DNA from: Rhodovulum sp. PH10
GTDB taxonomy: Bacteria; Pseudomonadota; Alphaproteobacteria; Rhizobiales; Xanthobacteraceae
NCBI RefSeq assembly: GCF_000293785.1
Contig: NZ_AKZI01000029.1
Coordinates: forward strand, 1 to 38,896
DNA: 38,896 nucleotides
Reading direction: 5' to 3'
Shown in pieces: positions 30,826 through 38,847 of the stretch. The position numbers were made by a program, and so were the translations under genes. The notes below the pieces were generated by a model. That model did not search any database. It was not told the DNA's origin and was given only the letters and a program-made list of their open reading frames with translations. Numbering within the stretch: the first letter of the stretch is position 1; the number at the start of each line of letters is the position of its first letter.

Positions 30826-31734
30826 ATGGACGACCGCAAGGGGCAGGACTGGCTCGCCGCCGAGCTCGCCGACACCATCGACGAGGACTACGAGCTGGAG
30901 CTGTCGGAGCCCGCCCTCTCGCTGGAAATCCGCGAGATCTACAAGAAGATGCGGCCGCCTGCGATCGACCGGCGGACCTATTTCCACGAGCTGATCCGGC
31001 TGCAGTGCGAGCTGATCAAGCTGCAGGACTGGGTGGTGCACACCAAGTCGAAGCTGGTGGTGATCTTCGAGGGGCGCGACGCCGCCGGCAAGGGCGGGGT
31101 GATCAAGCGCATCACCCAGCGGCTCAATCCGCGGGTCTGCCGGGTGGTGGCCCTACCGGCCCCGACCGAGCGCGAAAAAACGCAGTGGTATTTTCAGCGC
31201 TACGTGCCGCATCTGCCGGCCGGTGGCGAGATCGTGCTGTTCGACCGCTCCTGGTACAACCGCGCCGGCGTCGAGCGGGTGATGGGGTTCGCCAGCCCGG
31301 ACCAGGTCGAGCAGTTCTTTCGCGATGTGCCGGATTTCGAGCGGATGCTGGTGCGCTCCGGCATCACGCTGGTGAAGTATTGGTTTTCGATCACCGACGA
31401 GGAGCAGCAGTTCCGCTTCCTCATCCGCATCCACGACCCGATGAAGCAGTGGAAGCTCTCGCCGATGGACCTGCAGTCGCGGGTCAAGTGGGAGGACTAC
31501 ACCAAGGCCAAGGAGGAGATGTTCGCGCGCACGAACATCCCCGAGGCGCGCTGGTTCATCGTCGAGGGCAACGACAAGAAGCGGGCCCGGCTCAACTGCA
31601 TCGATCATCTCCTCGCGCAGATGCCCTACGAGGAGGTGCCGCACGAGCACATCGCGTTGCCGGAGCGGGTGTTCAACCCCGACTACGAGCGCCAGGTGCT
31701 GCCGGCCGAGTTCTACGTGCCGGAGAAATATTGA
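30826..31734 (+). CDS. ppk2: Polyphosphate kinase 2
   Basis: The 302-residue single-domain PPK2 has Walker A GRDAAGKGG (83-91), Walker B FDRSWYN (139-145) and the lid region with arginines around residues 100-125. WKLSPMDLQSRVKWEDYTKAKE, strongly conserved, follows. PPK2 transfers phosphate between polyphosphate and nucleotides; this one-domain length fits class I enzymes that make GTP/ATP from diphosphates, though class cannot be fixed by eye. The N-terminal 35 residues are acidic. The ATG at 30826 has AGGAG (30815-30819) six bases upstream. It stands alone and ends at a terminator-like hairpin. Confidence 0.95.
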   Translation: MDDRKGQDWLAAELADTIDEDYELELSEPALSLEIREIYKKMRPPAIDRRTYFHELIRLQCELIKLQDWVVHTKSKLVVIFEGRDAAGKGGVIKRITQRLNPRVCRVVALPAPTEREKTQWYFQRYVPHLPAGGEIVLFDRSWYNRAGVERVMGFASPDQVEQFFRDVPDFERMLVRSGITLVKYWFSITDEEQQFRFLIRIHDPMKQWKLSPMDLQSRVKWEDYTKAKEEMFARTNIPEARWFIVEGNDKKRARLNCIDHLLAQMPYEEVPHEHIALPERVFNPDYERQVLPAEFYVPEKY

Positions 31735-31772
31735 GGCGGCCGCCCGTTTTCGGCAAACCGACGACAAAAGAA

Positions 31773-31807
31773 GAAGGCACGCCCGGCGGGCGGCCGGACG
31801 TGCCTTC
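31773..31807 (-). terminator. Hairpin terminator between ppk2 and the Tyr-rich protein gene
   Basis: Perfect 9-bp arms gaaggcacg (31773-31781) and cgtgccttc (31799-31807) surround a GC-rich loop that can fold further. On the minus strand the stem runs into a T-rich tract (TTCTTCTTTTG), ending the Tyr-rich protein gene; it may also serve ppk2 on the plus strand. Confidence 0.75.
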
Positions 31808-31834
31808 GTTCAAAGCGGTCGCGAGACGCTGCGA

Positions 31835-32239
31835 TCAGCAAAAGCTGTAATCGGCCCGATAGGCGCCGGCGACCGGGCAGTTGCTGCGGCCCCAGCCCCA
31901 TCCGCTGCGATAGGCCGGCGCATAGGCGTAGCCGGCGTATCCGGGATAGGCGTAGCCGCCGTAACCGACGGGCGCATAGCCGTAGGACGGCGCATACCCG
32001 TATCCGTAAGCCGGCGCCGGGGCGTAGGCGTATCCCGGCGCGTAGCCGTATCCGTAGCCGCCGTAATAGGCGTTGGCGCGGGCATTGGCCGCCGCTGCGC
32101 CGACGATCGCTCCCGCCACCAGGCCGAACCCGGCCGCCGCGAGATAGCGCCCGCTGCGGGCTTCTGCCGCCGATGTGGTCACGGCCAGCGCGCCGGCCAG
32201 AGAGAGCGCGGCGATCGTCTTGGTGGTCACGTATCTCAT
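31835..32239 (-). CDS. Secreted tyrosine/glycine-rich repeat protein
   Basis: The 134-residue protein has a signal peptide (IAALSLAGALAVTTSAAEA, cut near residue 27), a short glycine/alanine-rich hydrophobic stretch (GFGLVAGAIVGAAAANA), then about 60 residues of degenerate YGYAP/GYAYAP repeats. It closes WGWGRSNCPVAGAYRADYSFC with two cysteines, one of them the last residue. Similar small Tyr/Gly-rich exported proteins are common in Hyphomicrobiales; I know of no function. They are thought to lie in the periplasm or envelope. The ATG at 32239 has AGGAG (32246-32250) six bases upstream, and a hairpin terminator follows. Confidence 0.8.
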   Translation of the reverse strand: MRYVTTKTIAALSLAGALAVTTSAAEARSGRYLAAAGFGLVAGAIVGAAAANARANAYYGGYGYGYAPGYAYAPAPAYGYGYAPSYGYAPVGYGGYAYPGYAGYAYAPAYRSGWGWGRSNCPVAGAYRADYSFC

Positions 32240-32393
32240 GACGAGCTCCTGGGTCCTTGCGGTGGGCCGGGCGCGGGCGAGCCCGCACGGGCGGGCCCGC
32301 ATGTGCGATGTCCGGGCAATGCCGCCGCTCCTCGTGCGTTCCTTCACGTCCGCGTGCGGACCCTGGTGCTCCGGTCGCACGGCGCGCGGGCGG

Positions 32394-32873
32394 TCAGCCC
32401 TCCCCGCTGCGCCGGCCGATATAGGTGGTCGGCACCGCGGTGGTGTATTTCAGCTCCTCCATCGCGATCGCCGAGGAGACGTCGGCGAGCTCCACCCGCT
32501 CGATCATCCGCTTGTAGACGTCGTCGTAGGCGTCGATGTCGGGCACCACGATGCGCAAGAGATAGTCGACGTCGCCGGTGAGCCGCCACGCCTCGACGAT
32601 CTCCGGCACGTCGGCGATCAGCTTGCGGAACGCGTCGACCCAGTCGTGCGCGTGGCGGGTGGTGCGCACCGAGACGAACAGCGTCATCGGCACGTTCACC
32701 TTGCGGCGGTCGACCAGCGCCACCCGGCGGCGCACCACCCCCAAATCCTCGAGCTTCTTGATGCGCCGCCAGCACGGCGCGGCGCTGAGGCCGACGCGGT
32801 CGGCGATCTCGGCGATCGGCAGCGTGGCGTCGGCCTGGAGGAGATCGAGGATCTTCTGGTCGATGCGGTCCAT
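32394..32873 (-). CDS. Lrp/AsnC-family transcriptional regulator
   Basis: The 159-residue product has an N-terminal winged helix-turn-helix (MDRIDQKILDLLQADA; IAEIADRVGLSAAPCWRRIKKLE) and a C-terminal RAM effector domain (VPEIVEAWRLTGDVDYLLRIV; AIAMEELKYTTAVP). Members sense amino acids and often control a divergent gene of amino-acid metabolism. Here the divergent neighbour is an Asp/Glu racemase, so aspartate, glutamate or a D-amino acid is a plausible effector. Length is normal and the start is the ATG at 32873. Confidence 0.93.
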   Translation of the reverse strand: MDRIDQKILDLLQADATLPIAEIADRVGLSAAPCWRRIKKLEDLGVVRRRVALVDRRKVNVPMTLFVSVRTTRHAHDWVDAFRKLIADVPEIVEAWRLTGDVDYLLRIVVPDIDAYDDVYKRMIERVELADVSSAIAMEELKYTTAVPTTYIGRRSGEG

Positions 32874-32946
32874 GCGCCGGGGCCTTTCGGTTGCCGATTT
32901 CTCGGGGTGGCAGGTTCGAGCAATTCGATTTCTCTATTTGCCACAT

Positions 32947-32969
32947 AAAGGAAAGTCGGTCGCTCCTTT
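32947..32969. promoter_or_regulatory. Candidate Lrp operator in the divergent promoter region
   Basis: An AT-rich island (about 32915-33000) between the Lrp gene and the racemase gene contains an inverted repeat AAAGGA-N11-TCCTTT. Position and symmetry suit autoregulation and control of the racemase, but the match to any Lrp consensus is not strong. Confidence 0.35.
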
Positions 32970-33051
32970 TCCGCAAAAGACCAATGAATTGGCGACCGTC
33001 GTGCGCGCGCTTTTGCCTAGACTCGCGGTCACTGGACACCATCGGATTGCG

Positions 33052-33057
33052 AGGAGG
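33052..33057 (+). promoter_or_regulatory. Strong ribosome binding site of the racemase gene
   Basis: AGGAGG lies seven bases before the GTG at 33065. It supports the GTG start over an upstream in-frame extension. Confidence 0.7.
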
Positions 33058-33064
33058 ACGTGTC

Positions 33065-33775
33065 GTGCGCACCATCGGGCTGATCGGCGGCATGAGCTGG
33101 GAGAGCACGCAGGGCTATTACCGGCGGATCAACGAGCAGGTGCGCGAGCGCCGCGGCGGGTTGCGCTCGGCCGACATTCTGATGCGCTCGGTCGATTTCG
33201 AGGAGGTCGCCGCCCTGCAGCGCGCCGGCGACTGGGACGGCGCCGGCAGGATGCTGGCGGGGATCGCGAAAAACCTGGAGCAGGGCGGGGCGGGCTGCGT
33301 GCTGATCTGCACCAACACGATGCACAAGGTGGCGGATGCGGTCGAGCGGGCGATCGGCGTGCCGCTCGTTCACATCGTCGACGCGACCGCCGAAGGGTTG
33401 CGCAGGGCCGGCGCGAAAAAGCCGCTGCTGCTCGCCACCCGCTTCACGATGGAGGAGGCGTTCTATCGCGGGCGGATGCGCGAGCGCTACGGCATCGAGG
33501 CGCTGGTGCCGGAGACGGACGACCGCGCGATGCTGCACCACGTGATCTTCGACGAGCTGTGCCGCGGCGTGGTGGAGGAGAGTTCGCGTGAAAAATTCCG
33601 CACCGTGATCGCACGGGGAAGAGAGCAAGGGGCGGATTCGGTGATCCTCGGTTGCACCGAGATCGGCATGCTGATCGGTGCTGCGGACAGCGTGCTGCCG
33701 GTGTTCGATTCGACGCTGCTGCACGCCGATGCCGCGGTCGATTTCGCGCTCGCCGAAAAGGCCGCCGCGGCCTGA
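33065..33775 (+). CDS. Aspartate/glutamate racemase family protein
   Basis: The 236-residue product has RTIGLIGGMSWESTQGYY at its start, the two catalytic cysteines Cys82 (LICTNTMHK) and Cys197 (LGCTEIGML), and LLATRFTMEEAFYRGRM, all hallmarks of the PLP-independent Asp/Glu racemase family (RacX/YgeA type). It interconverts L- and D-amino acids by the two-cysteine mechanism; the substrate may be broader than Asp/Glu. The start is GTG at 33065 with AGGAGG upstream. It is divergent from an Lrp regulator, probably its controller. The last residues are alanine-rich. Confidence 0.92.
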   Translation: MRTIGLIGGMSWESTQGYYRRINEQVRERRGGLRSADILMRSVDFEEVAALQRAGDWDGAGRMLAGIAKNLEQGGAGCVLICTNTMHKVADAVERAIGVPLVHIVDATAEGLRRAGAKKPLLLATRFTMEEAFYRGRMRERYGIEALVPETDDRAMLHHVIFDELCRGVVEESSREKFRTVIARGREQGADSVILGCTEIGMLIGAADSVLPVFDSTLLHADAAVDFALAEKAAAA

Positions 33776-33802
33776 CGGCGCAGAGCAGGGCGCATCGCAG
33801 GG

Positions 33803-33847
33803 CGCAGGGCAGGGTGGCACAGGGCAGGGTGGCGCAGGGTGAGGTGG
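33803..33847. repeat. 15-bp tandem repeat, three copies
   Basis: The units cgcagggcagggtgg, cacagggcagggtgg and cgcagggtgaggtgg run head to tail in the gap between the racemase and molybdoenzyme genes. The plus strand here is almost free of T outside the unit ends. Confidence 0.7.
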
Positions 33848-33901
33848 CGCAAGCCGGGGGGCCGGCTTGCCTCGGCGCCCGCGCTGCCTCACTCTGCGAG
33901 C

Positions 33902-36211
33902 ATGACCCCCGAACGCTATCCTTCGCTCGCCCATTGGGGCGCCTTCACCGCCCTGGTCGAGAACGGAAAGGTCGTCCGCTGCGAGGCGTTCGACCGCGAC
34001 CCGGCGCCGAGCCCGCTGCTCGCCTCCATTCCCGCGATGGTCCACTCGCCGCTGCGTGTGGAAAGGCCCGCGGTGCGCGACGGCTGGCGCGAGGGAAAGC
34101 CGCGCACGGGCCACGACGCCTTCCACGAGGTGTCGTGGGACGAGGCGCTCGACCTCGTGGCAAGCGAGATCGCGCGGGTGCGCGAAAAACACGGCCCGAC
34201 CGGCATTTTCGGCGGATCCTATGGCTGGTCGTCCGCGGGCCGCGTGCATCACGCCCGCACGCTGGTGCGGCGGTTTCTGTTTCTCGGCGGCGGCTGTGTC
34301 GATCAGCTGAGCAACTACTCGTTCGGCGCCGCGCAGTTTCTGCTGCCGCACGTGATCGGCACGTTTCAGCCGGTCGCCGGCCGGGTCACCGACTGGCCGA
34401 GCCTGTTGAAGCACACCCGCACGATCGTCGCCTTCGGCGGGCTCGCGCCGAAGAACGCGCAGGTCGGCTCCGGCGGCGTCGGCGCCCACGTGCTCGAGCA
34501 ATGGCTCCGCCGCGCCCGCGCGGCCGGCATCCGCATCGTCAATGTGAGCCCGCTGAAGTCCGACGTGCCGGATTTCTGTGATGCCGAATGGGTGCCGGTC
34601 CGCCCCAACACCGACACCGCCTCGATGCTCGGCATGGCGCACACGCTGCTGACCGAGGGGTTGCACGACCAAGACTTCGTCACGAGCCACTGCTCCGGCT
34701 TCGACACGTTTGCCGATTATCTGATCGGGCGTGCGGACGGCGTGGAGAAATCGGCCGGATGGGCCGAGAGCATCTGCGGCGTGCCGGCAGAGACGATCCG
34801 CGATCTCGCCCGCCGGTCGGCGGCGGCACCGACCTATCTCACCGCCGCGTGGTCGCTGCAGCGGGCGGAGCACGGCGAGCAGCCGTTCTGGGCGCTGATC
34901 GCGCTCGCCGCGATGCTCGGCGGCATCGGCAGGCCGGGCGAGGGGTTCGGCTTCGGCCATGGCTCGATGCACGGCACCGGCGTTCCGCGCGTGCCCTTGC
35001 CCGGTCCGGACACGCCGCTTCCCAAAAACCCGGCGAGCTGCACGATCCCGGTCGCCCGCATCGCCGACATGCTGCTCGATCCCGGTGGCGCGTACGACTT
35101 CAACGGCAAGACCTACACGTATCCCGATGTGCGGCTGGTCTATTGGGCCGGCGGCAATCCGTTCCACCACCATCAGGATCTCTCGCGGCTCGAGCGCGCC
35201 TGGCAAAAACCCGAGACGGTGATCGTGCACGAGCCGTGGTGGACGCCGACCGCGCGCCGCGCCGACATCGTGCTGCCGGCGACCACCGCGCTCGAGCGCA
35301 ACGACGTCGGCGGCTCGTCGCGCGACCCGTACGTCTTCGCCATGCACCGGGCGATCGCCCCGGTCGGCGAGGCGCGCAACGACCGCGACATTTTTGCCGG
35401 GCTCGCCGACCGGCTCGGCTACGGCGACGCCTATACCGAAGGGCTCGACGAGATGGACTGCTGCCGTCTGGTCTACGAGCGCTTGCGCGAGGCCGCGGCC
35501 GCCCGCGCGGTGGAGCTGCCGGCGTTCCAGCAATTCTGGGCGGAGGGTTTCGTCGCGCTGCCGAAGCCGGACGAGGACTTCGTGCTGTTCGAGGCGTTTC
35601 GCCGCGATCCGGAAAAGCATCGGCTCGCCACGCCGAGCGGCAAGATCGAGATCGTCTCCGCGACGGTCGCGGGTTTCGGCTACGACGACGCCCCGGCGCA
35701 TCCGGCCTGGCTGCCGCCGCAGGAATGGCTCGGCGCCGCGGGGGCGGAGCGCTTTCCGCTGCATCTGATCACCCACCAGCCGGCGCGCCGCCTGCACAGC
35801 CAGGCCGATCCGGGACCGGTGTCGCAGGCCGGCAAGGTGGCGGGGCGCGAGCCGGTTCGGCTGTCGCCACGCGATGCGGCTGCGCGAAATCTGTCCGACG
35901 GCGACCTCGTGCGGGTGTTCAACGACCGCGGCGCCTGCCTCGCCGGAGTGGTGATCGATTCGGGGGTGCGCGAGGGCGTCGCGGTGATCGCGACCGGCGC
36001 GTGGTTCGACCGTGCCGAGCAGAACGGGGCGCTCGAGGTATCGGGCAACCCGAACGTCCTCACCCGCGACGTCGGCACCTCGCGGCTGGCGCAGGGGTCG
36101 AGCGCGCAGAGCACATTGGTGGAGGTCGAGCGATTTGTCGGCAGGCTACCCGCATCGCGCGTGCTGGCGCCGCCCGCGTTCGCCCGGACCGAGGCCCCGG
36201 CGCGGGCGTGA
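33902..36211 (+). CDS. Molybdopterin oxidoreductase, biotin/methionine sulfoxide reductase-like
   Basis: The 769-residue enzyme is of the DMSO reductase family, TorA/BisC branch. SYGWSSAGRVHHA (106-118) contains the serine expected to bind molybdenum; YWAGGNPFHHHQD, VIVHEPWWTPTARRADIVLPA and THQPARRLHSQ are cofactor-binding motifs of the branch. There is no 4Fe-4S cysteine motif at the N-terminus and no twin-arginine signal, so it should act in the cytoplasm, like BisC, which reduces biotin sulfoxide and free methionine sulfoxide. The substrate is inferred. The start is the ATG at 33902 (MTPERYPSLAHWG aligns with family N-termini); an upstream extension would read through the 15-bp repeats. 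Confidence 0.88.
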   Translation: MTPERYPSLAHWGAFTALVENGKVVRCEAFDRDPAPSPLLASIPAMVHSPLRVERPAVRDGWREGKPRTGHDAFHEVSWDEALDLVASEIARVREKHGPTGIFGGSYGWSSAGRVHHARTLVRRFLFLGGGCVDQLSNYSFGAAQFLLPHVIGTFQPVAGRVTDWPSLLKHTRTIVAFGGLAPKNAQVGSGGVGAHVLEQWLRRARAAGIRIVNVSPLKSDVPDFCDAEWVPVRPNTDTASMLGMAHTLLTEGLHDQDFVTSHCSGFDTFADYLIGRADGVEKSAGWAESICGVPAETIRDLARRSAAAPTYLTAAWSLQRAEHGEQPFWALIALAAMLGGIGRPGEGFGFGHGSMHGTGVPRVPLPGPDTPLPKNPASCTIPVARIADMLLDPGGAYDFNGKTYTYPDVRLVYWAGGNPFHHHQDLSRLERAWQKPETVIVHEPWWTPTARRADIVLPATTALERNDVGGSSRDPYVFAMHRAIAPVGEARNDRDIFAGLADRLGYGDAYTEGLDEMDCCRLVYERLREAAAARAVELPAFQQFWAEGFVALPKPDEDFVLFEAFRRDPEKHRLATPSGKIEIVSATVAGFGYDDAPAHPAWLPPQEWLGAAGAERFPLHLITHQPARRLHSQADPGPVSQAGKVAGREPVRLSPRDAAARNLSDGDLVRVFNDRGACLAGVVIDSGVREGVAVIATGAWFDRAEQNGALEVSGNPNVLTRDVGTSRLAQGSSAQSTLVEVERFVGRLPASRVLAPPAFARTEAPARA

Positions 36212-36413
36212 AACACCGGTTCCGCCTGCGTTTTCCCCGTTTCGTCGCGCCCGGCCGGGCGGCCGGGCAGGGCGCGCCGTTCGCATGCAGATTCGAAGCC
36301 AGTTTGTAACTGACTGAATCAAAACGTGTTTGAACAACCCGCTTTTGCCGTCGCGGCGATCGTTGCGGCATGTTAGGGAAACGCATCGTAACGGGACGAG
36401 GGGTTCGGTAACC

Positions 36414-37421
36414 ATGAGCGGGGGCTCGCGGGACGGCGCGACTGGCGCAAACGAACGGCTGCGGGTCGGCGTGATCGGCGTCGGCGTGATGGGCTGCAAT
36501 CATGCGCGCGTGCTGGCGGGTTTGCCGAACGTGGAGCTGATCGGCGTCGCCGATCCCAATGTCGGGCAGACCGAGTTCGTCGGCCGCACGCTCGGCTGCG
36601 AGACCTTTCCGGACACCGAGACGCTGCTCGATTTCGGCGTCGACGCCGTCACCATCGCGGCGCCCACCCATCTGCATCGCGACGTCGCGCTCGCCTGCAT
36701 CCGCCGCGGCGTCCATGTGATGGTCGAGAAGCCGATCGCCTCGACGATCGAGCAGGGCCACGAGATCATCGATGCGGCGCGTCGCGCCGGCGTCACCTTG
36801 ATGGTCGGCCATGTCGAGCGCTTCAATCCCGCCGCCCGCGCGGTGAAGGAGGCGATCCGCAACGAGGAGATTCTGTCGATCGGCATCACCCGGGTCGGGC
36901 CGTTCCCGCCGCGGATGTCGAATGTCGGCATCGTCATCGATCTCGCCGTGCACGACATCGATCTGGTGCGCTGGTTCACCGGCTCCGACATCGTCGAGGT
37001 GCAGTCGCAGCTCTCCAGCGCCAAGGCCGAGCGCGAGGACATCGCGCTGCTGCAGTTCCGCACCGCCTCCGGCGTGCTCGCCCACATCAACACCAATTGG
37101 CTGACGCCCTTCAAGGCGCGCACCGTCCAGATCGCCACCAAGCGCAAATACCTCACCGGCGATCTCCTCACCCGGCAGGTGAGCGAGTGCTTCGGCTTCC
37201 AGCCGGACGGCAGCTACTCGATGCGCCATCTGCCGGTCGCCCACGAGGAGCCGCTGCGCGCCGAGCTCGGCGCCTTTCTCGATGCGGTCCGCAACGGCAC
37301 CAAGCCGGCGGTCGGCGGCGAGGAGGGCGTGGCGAGCCTTGAGATCGCGATGCAGTGCCTCGCCGGCGGCATCGCCGCGCCGGCGCGTCCCGCGCGCAAG
37401 CCGCGCGCGATCGCGAGCTGA
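36414..37421 (+). CDS. Gfo/Idh/MocA oxidoreductase, UDP-sugar 3-dehydrogenase-like
   Basis: The 335-residue product has a Rossmann motif GVIGVGVMGCNHARVL (19-34), VEKPIAS with the catalytic Lys106, and GHVERFNPA. That last motif I associate with the UDP-GlcNAc 3-dehydrogenase subgroup. VIDLAVHDIDLVRWF completes the set. The next gene, 116 bases on, is a DegT aminotransferase. Together they could oxidise and aminate C3 of UDP-GlcNAc, as GnnA/GnnB do for lipid A with 2,3-diaminoglucose, or act like WbpB/WbpE on a UDP-uronic acid. The ATG at 36414 is preceded by a GAGGGG run. The 202 bases before it include an AT-richer patch near 36297-36345 that may hold the promoter. Confidence 0.88.
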   Translation: MSGGSRDGATGANERLRVGVIGVGVMGCNHARVLAGLPNVELIGVADPNVGQTEFVGRTLGCETFPDTETLLDFGVDAVTIAAPTHLHRDVALACIRRGVHVMVEKPIASTIEQGHEIIDAARRAGVTLMVGHVERFNPAARAVKEAIRNEEILSIGITRVGPFPPRMSNVGIVIDLAVHDIDLVRWFTGSDIVEVQSQLSSAKAEREDIALLQFRTASGVLAHINTNWLTPFKARTVQIATKRKYLTGDLLTRQVSECFGFQPDGSYSMRHLPVAHEEPLRAELGAFLDAVRNGTKPAVGGEEGVASLEIAMQCLAGGIAAPARPARKPRAIAS

Positions 37422-37537
37422 TCCCGACGGCGCCACACCGCGACCTCCTCCGGGCGCCGCCGAAGGCGGCGTGCCGCGAGGCGAGGCTCGCGCATCGCCG
37501 TCCGCACGACCTTCCGTATCGACTTTCGAGAACAGCC

Positions 37538-38698
37538 ATGACCGAGCACGCTCGACTGCAGCCGCAGCCGATTCCCTTCATCGATGTCGCGGCGCAACGC
37601 CGGGCCATGGGCGAGAAGCTGGACCAGGCTTTGGCGCGGGTGACCGGGCACTGCCAGTTCATCCTCGGCCCCGAGGTGCGCGAGCTGGAGAGCGAGCTCG
37701 CCGCCTTCTGCGGCGCCAAGCGCACCGTCACCTGCGCGAGCGGCACCGACGCCCTCTCGCTCGTGCTGATGGCCCACCGGATCGGGCCGGGCGACGCGGT
37801 GATCTGCCCCTCCTTCACCTTCTGCGCGACCGCCGAGGTGGTGGCGTTGCATCGCGCCACACCCGTGTTTGCCGACATCGACGAGGGCACCTTCAACATC
37901 TCGGTCGAGAGCGCGGCGCAGGCGGTCGAGACCGCCAAGAAGCAAGGACTCACGCCGCGGGCGATCATTCCGGTCGACCTGTTCGGCCTGCCGGCCGATC
38001 ACGCGGCGATCGCCGCGCTCGCCAAAGCCGAAGGCCTGTTCGTGCTGGACGACGCCGCGCAAGGGTTCGGCGGCACCTATCGGGGCAAGCGGCTCGGCGG
38101 CACCGGGCTCGCGACCGCGACGGCGACCAGCTTCTTTCCGGCAAAGCCGCTCGGCTGCTACGGCGACGGCGGCGCCATCTTCACCGACGACGACGAGCTT
38201 GCCGCGACGCTGATCAGCCTGCGGGTGCACGGCCACGGCGCCGACAAGTACGACAATGTCCGCATCGGCCTCACCTCGCGCCTCGACACGCTGCAGGCCG
38301 CCGTGCTGCGTGAGAAGCTGACGCTCTTCCCGGACGAGATTCTTTCGCGTGACCGGGGGGCGGCGCGCTATGCCGAGGGGCTGAAGGACGTGGTGACGGT
38401 GCCGTCGGTGCCGGAGGGTTATTCCTCGGTGTGGGCGCAGTACACCATCCGCATTCCGGCGGGGACGCGCGAGAAATTCGCCGCGGCGCTGAAGGCCGAG
38501 GGCGTGCCGACCGCGATCTACTACCCGATCCCGCTGCACCGGCAGGTCGCCTACAAGGATTTTCCCTCCGCCGGCAACGGCCTGCCGGTGTCCGACCGCG
38601 TCGCCGACGAGGTGATCAGCCTGCCGATGCACGCCTATCTCGACGCGCCGACCCAGGACCGGGTGATCGACGCCGTACGCCGCGCCGTGAAAGGGTGA
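37538..38698 (+). CDS. DegT/DnrJ/EryC1/StrS-family sugar aminotransferase
   Basis: The 386-residue PLP enzyme opens with PIPFIDVAAQRR. CASGTDALSLVLMAH, SFTFCATAEVVAL, LDDAAQGFGGTYRG (PLP Asp171 region) and SFFPAKPLGCYGDGGAIF, with the PLP Lys203, follow. YYPIPLHRQVAY and LPMHAYLD close the family pattern. It transfers an amino group, normally from glutamate, to a keto-sugar nucleotide; the preceding dehydrogenase would supply the 3-keto substrate (GnnB- or WbpE-like). Length is typical. A small hairpin (37455-37471) lies in the gap before it. The gap is short enough for one operon, perhaps continuing past the window. Confidence 0.9.
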   Translation: MTEHARLQPQPIPFIDVAAQRRAMGEKLDQALARVTGHCQFILGPEVRELESELAAFCGAKRTVTCASGTDALSLVLMAHRIGPGDAVICPSFTFCATAEVVALHRATPVFADIDEGTFNISVESAAQAVETAKKQGLTPRAIIPVDLFGLPADHAAIAALAKAEGLFVLDDAAQGFGGTYRGKRLGGTGLATATATSFFPAKPLGCYGDGGAIFTDDDELAATLISLRVHGHGADKYDNVRIGLTSRLDTLQAAVLREKLTLFPDEILSRDRGAARYAEGLKDVVTVPSVPEGYSSVWAQYTIRIPAGTREKFAAALKAEGVPTAIYYPIPLHRQVAYKDFPSAGNGLPVSDRVADEVISLPMHAYLDAPTQDRVIDAVRRAVKG

Positions 38699-38768
38699 TC
38701 GGAGCCGCGTAATCGGCTATCGGTCGTTCCGGGGCGCGCGGGAGAGCCTCCAGTCCATCGGCCTCATG

Positions 38769-38847
38769 CCGAGGAGCGGCCGCAGGCCGCGTCTCGAACC
38801 ATGGGCCGCCCCGGCCCTTCGAGACGGCCGCTTTGCGGCCTCCTCGG
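38769..38847. repeat. Intergenic inverted repeat of the Hyphomicrobiales type
   Basis: Two 30-base arms (38769-38798 and 38818-38847), imperfect reverse complements, flank a 19-base centre. They include the ctcgaa/ttcgag and ccgagga/tcctcgg ends I know from dispersed repeats in this order. A second small palindrome, cctca-tcc-tgagg (38875-38887), closes the window and may belong to a further copy. The stretch 38699-38896 holds no gene that I can see. Confidence 0.7.

Noticed and set aside
37422-37537. Terminator between the dehydrogenase and aminotransferase genes
   Set aside because: A 7-bp hairpin with a three-base loop is present at 37455-37471 but no T-run follows, and the two genes look functionally linked.
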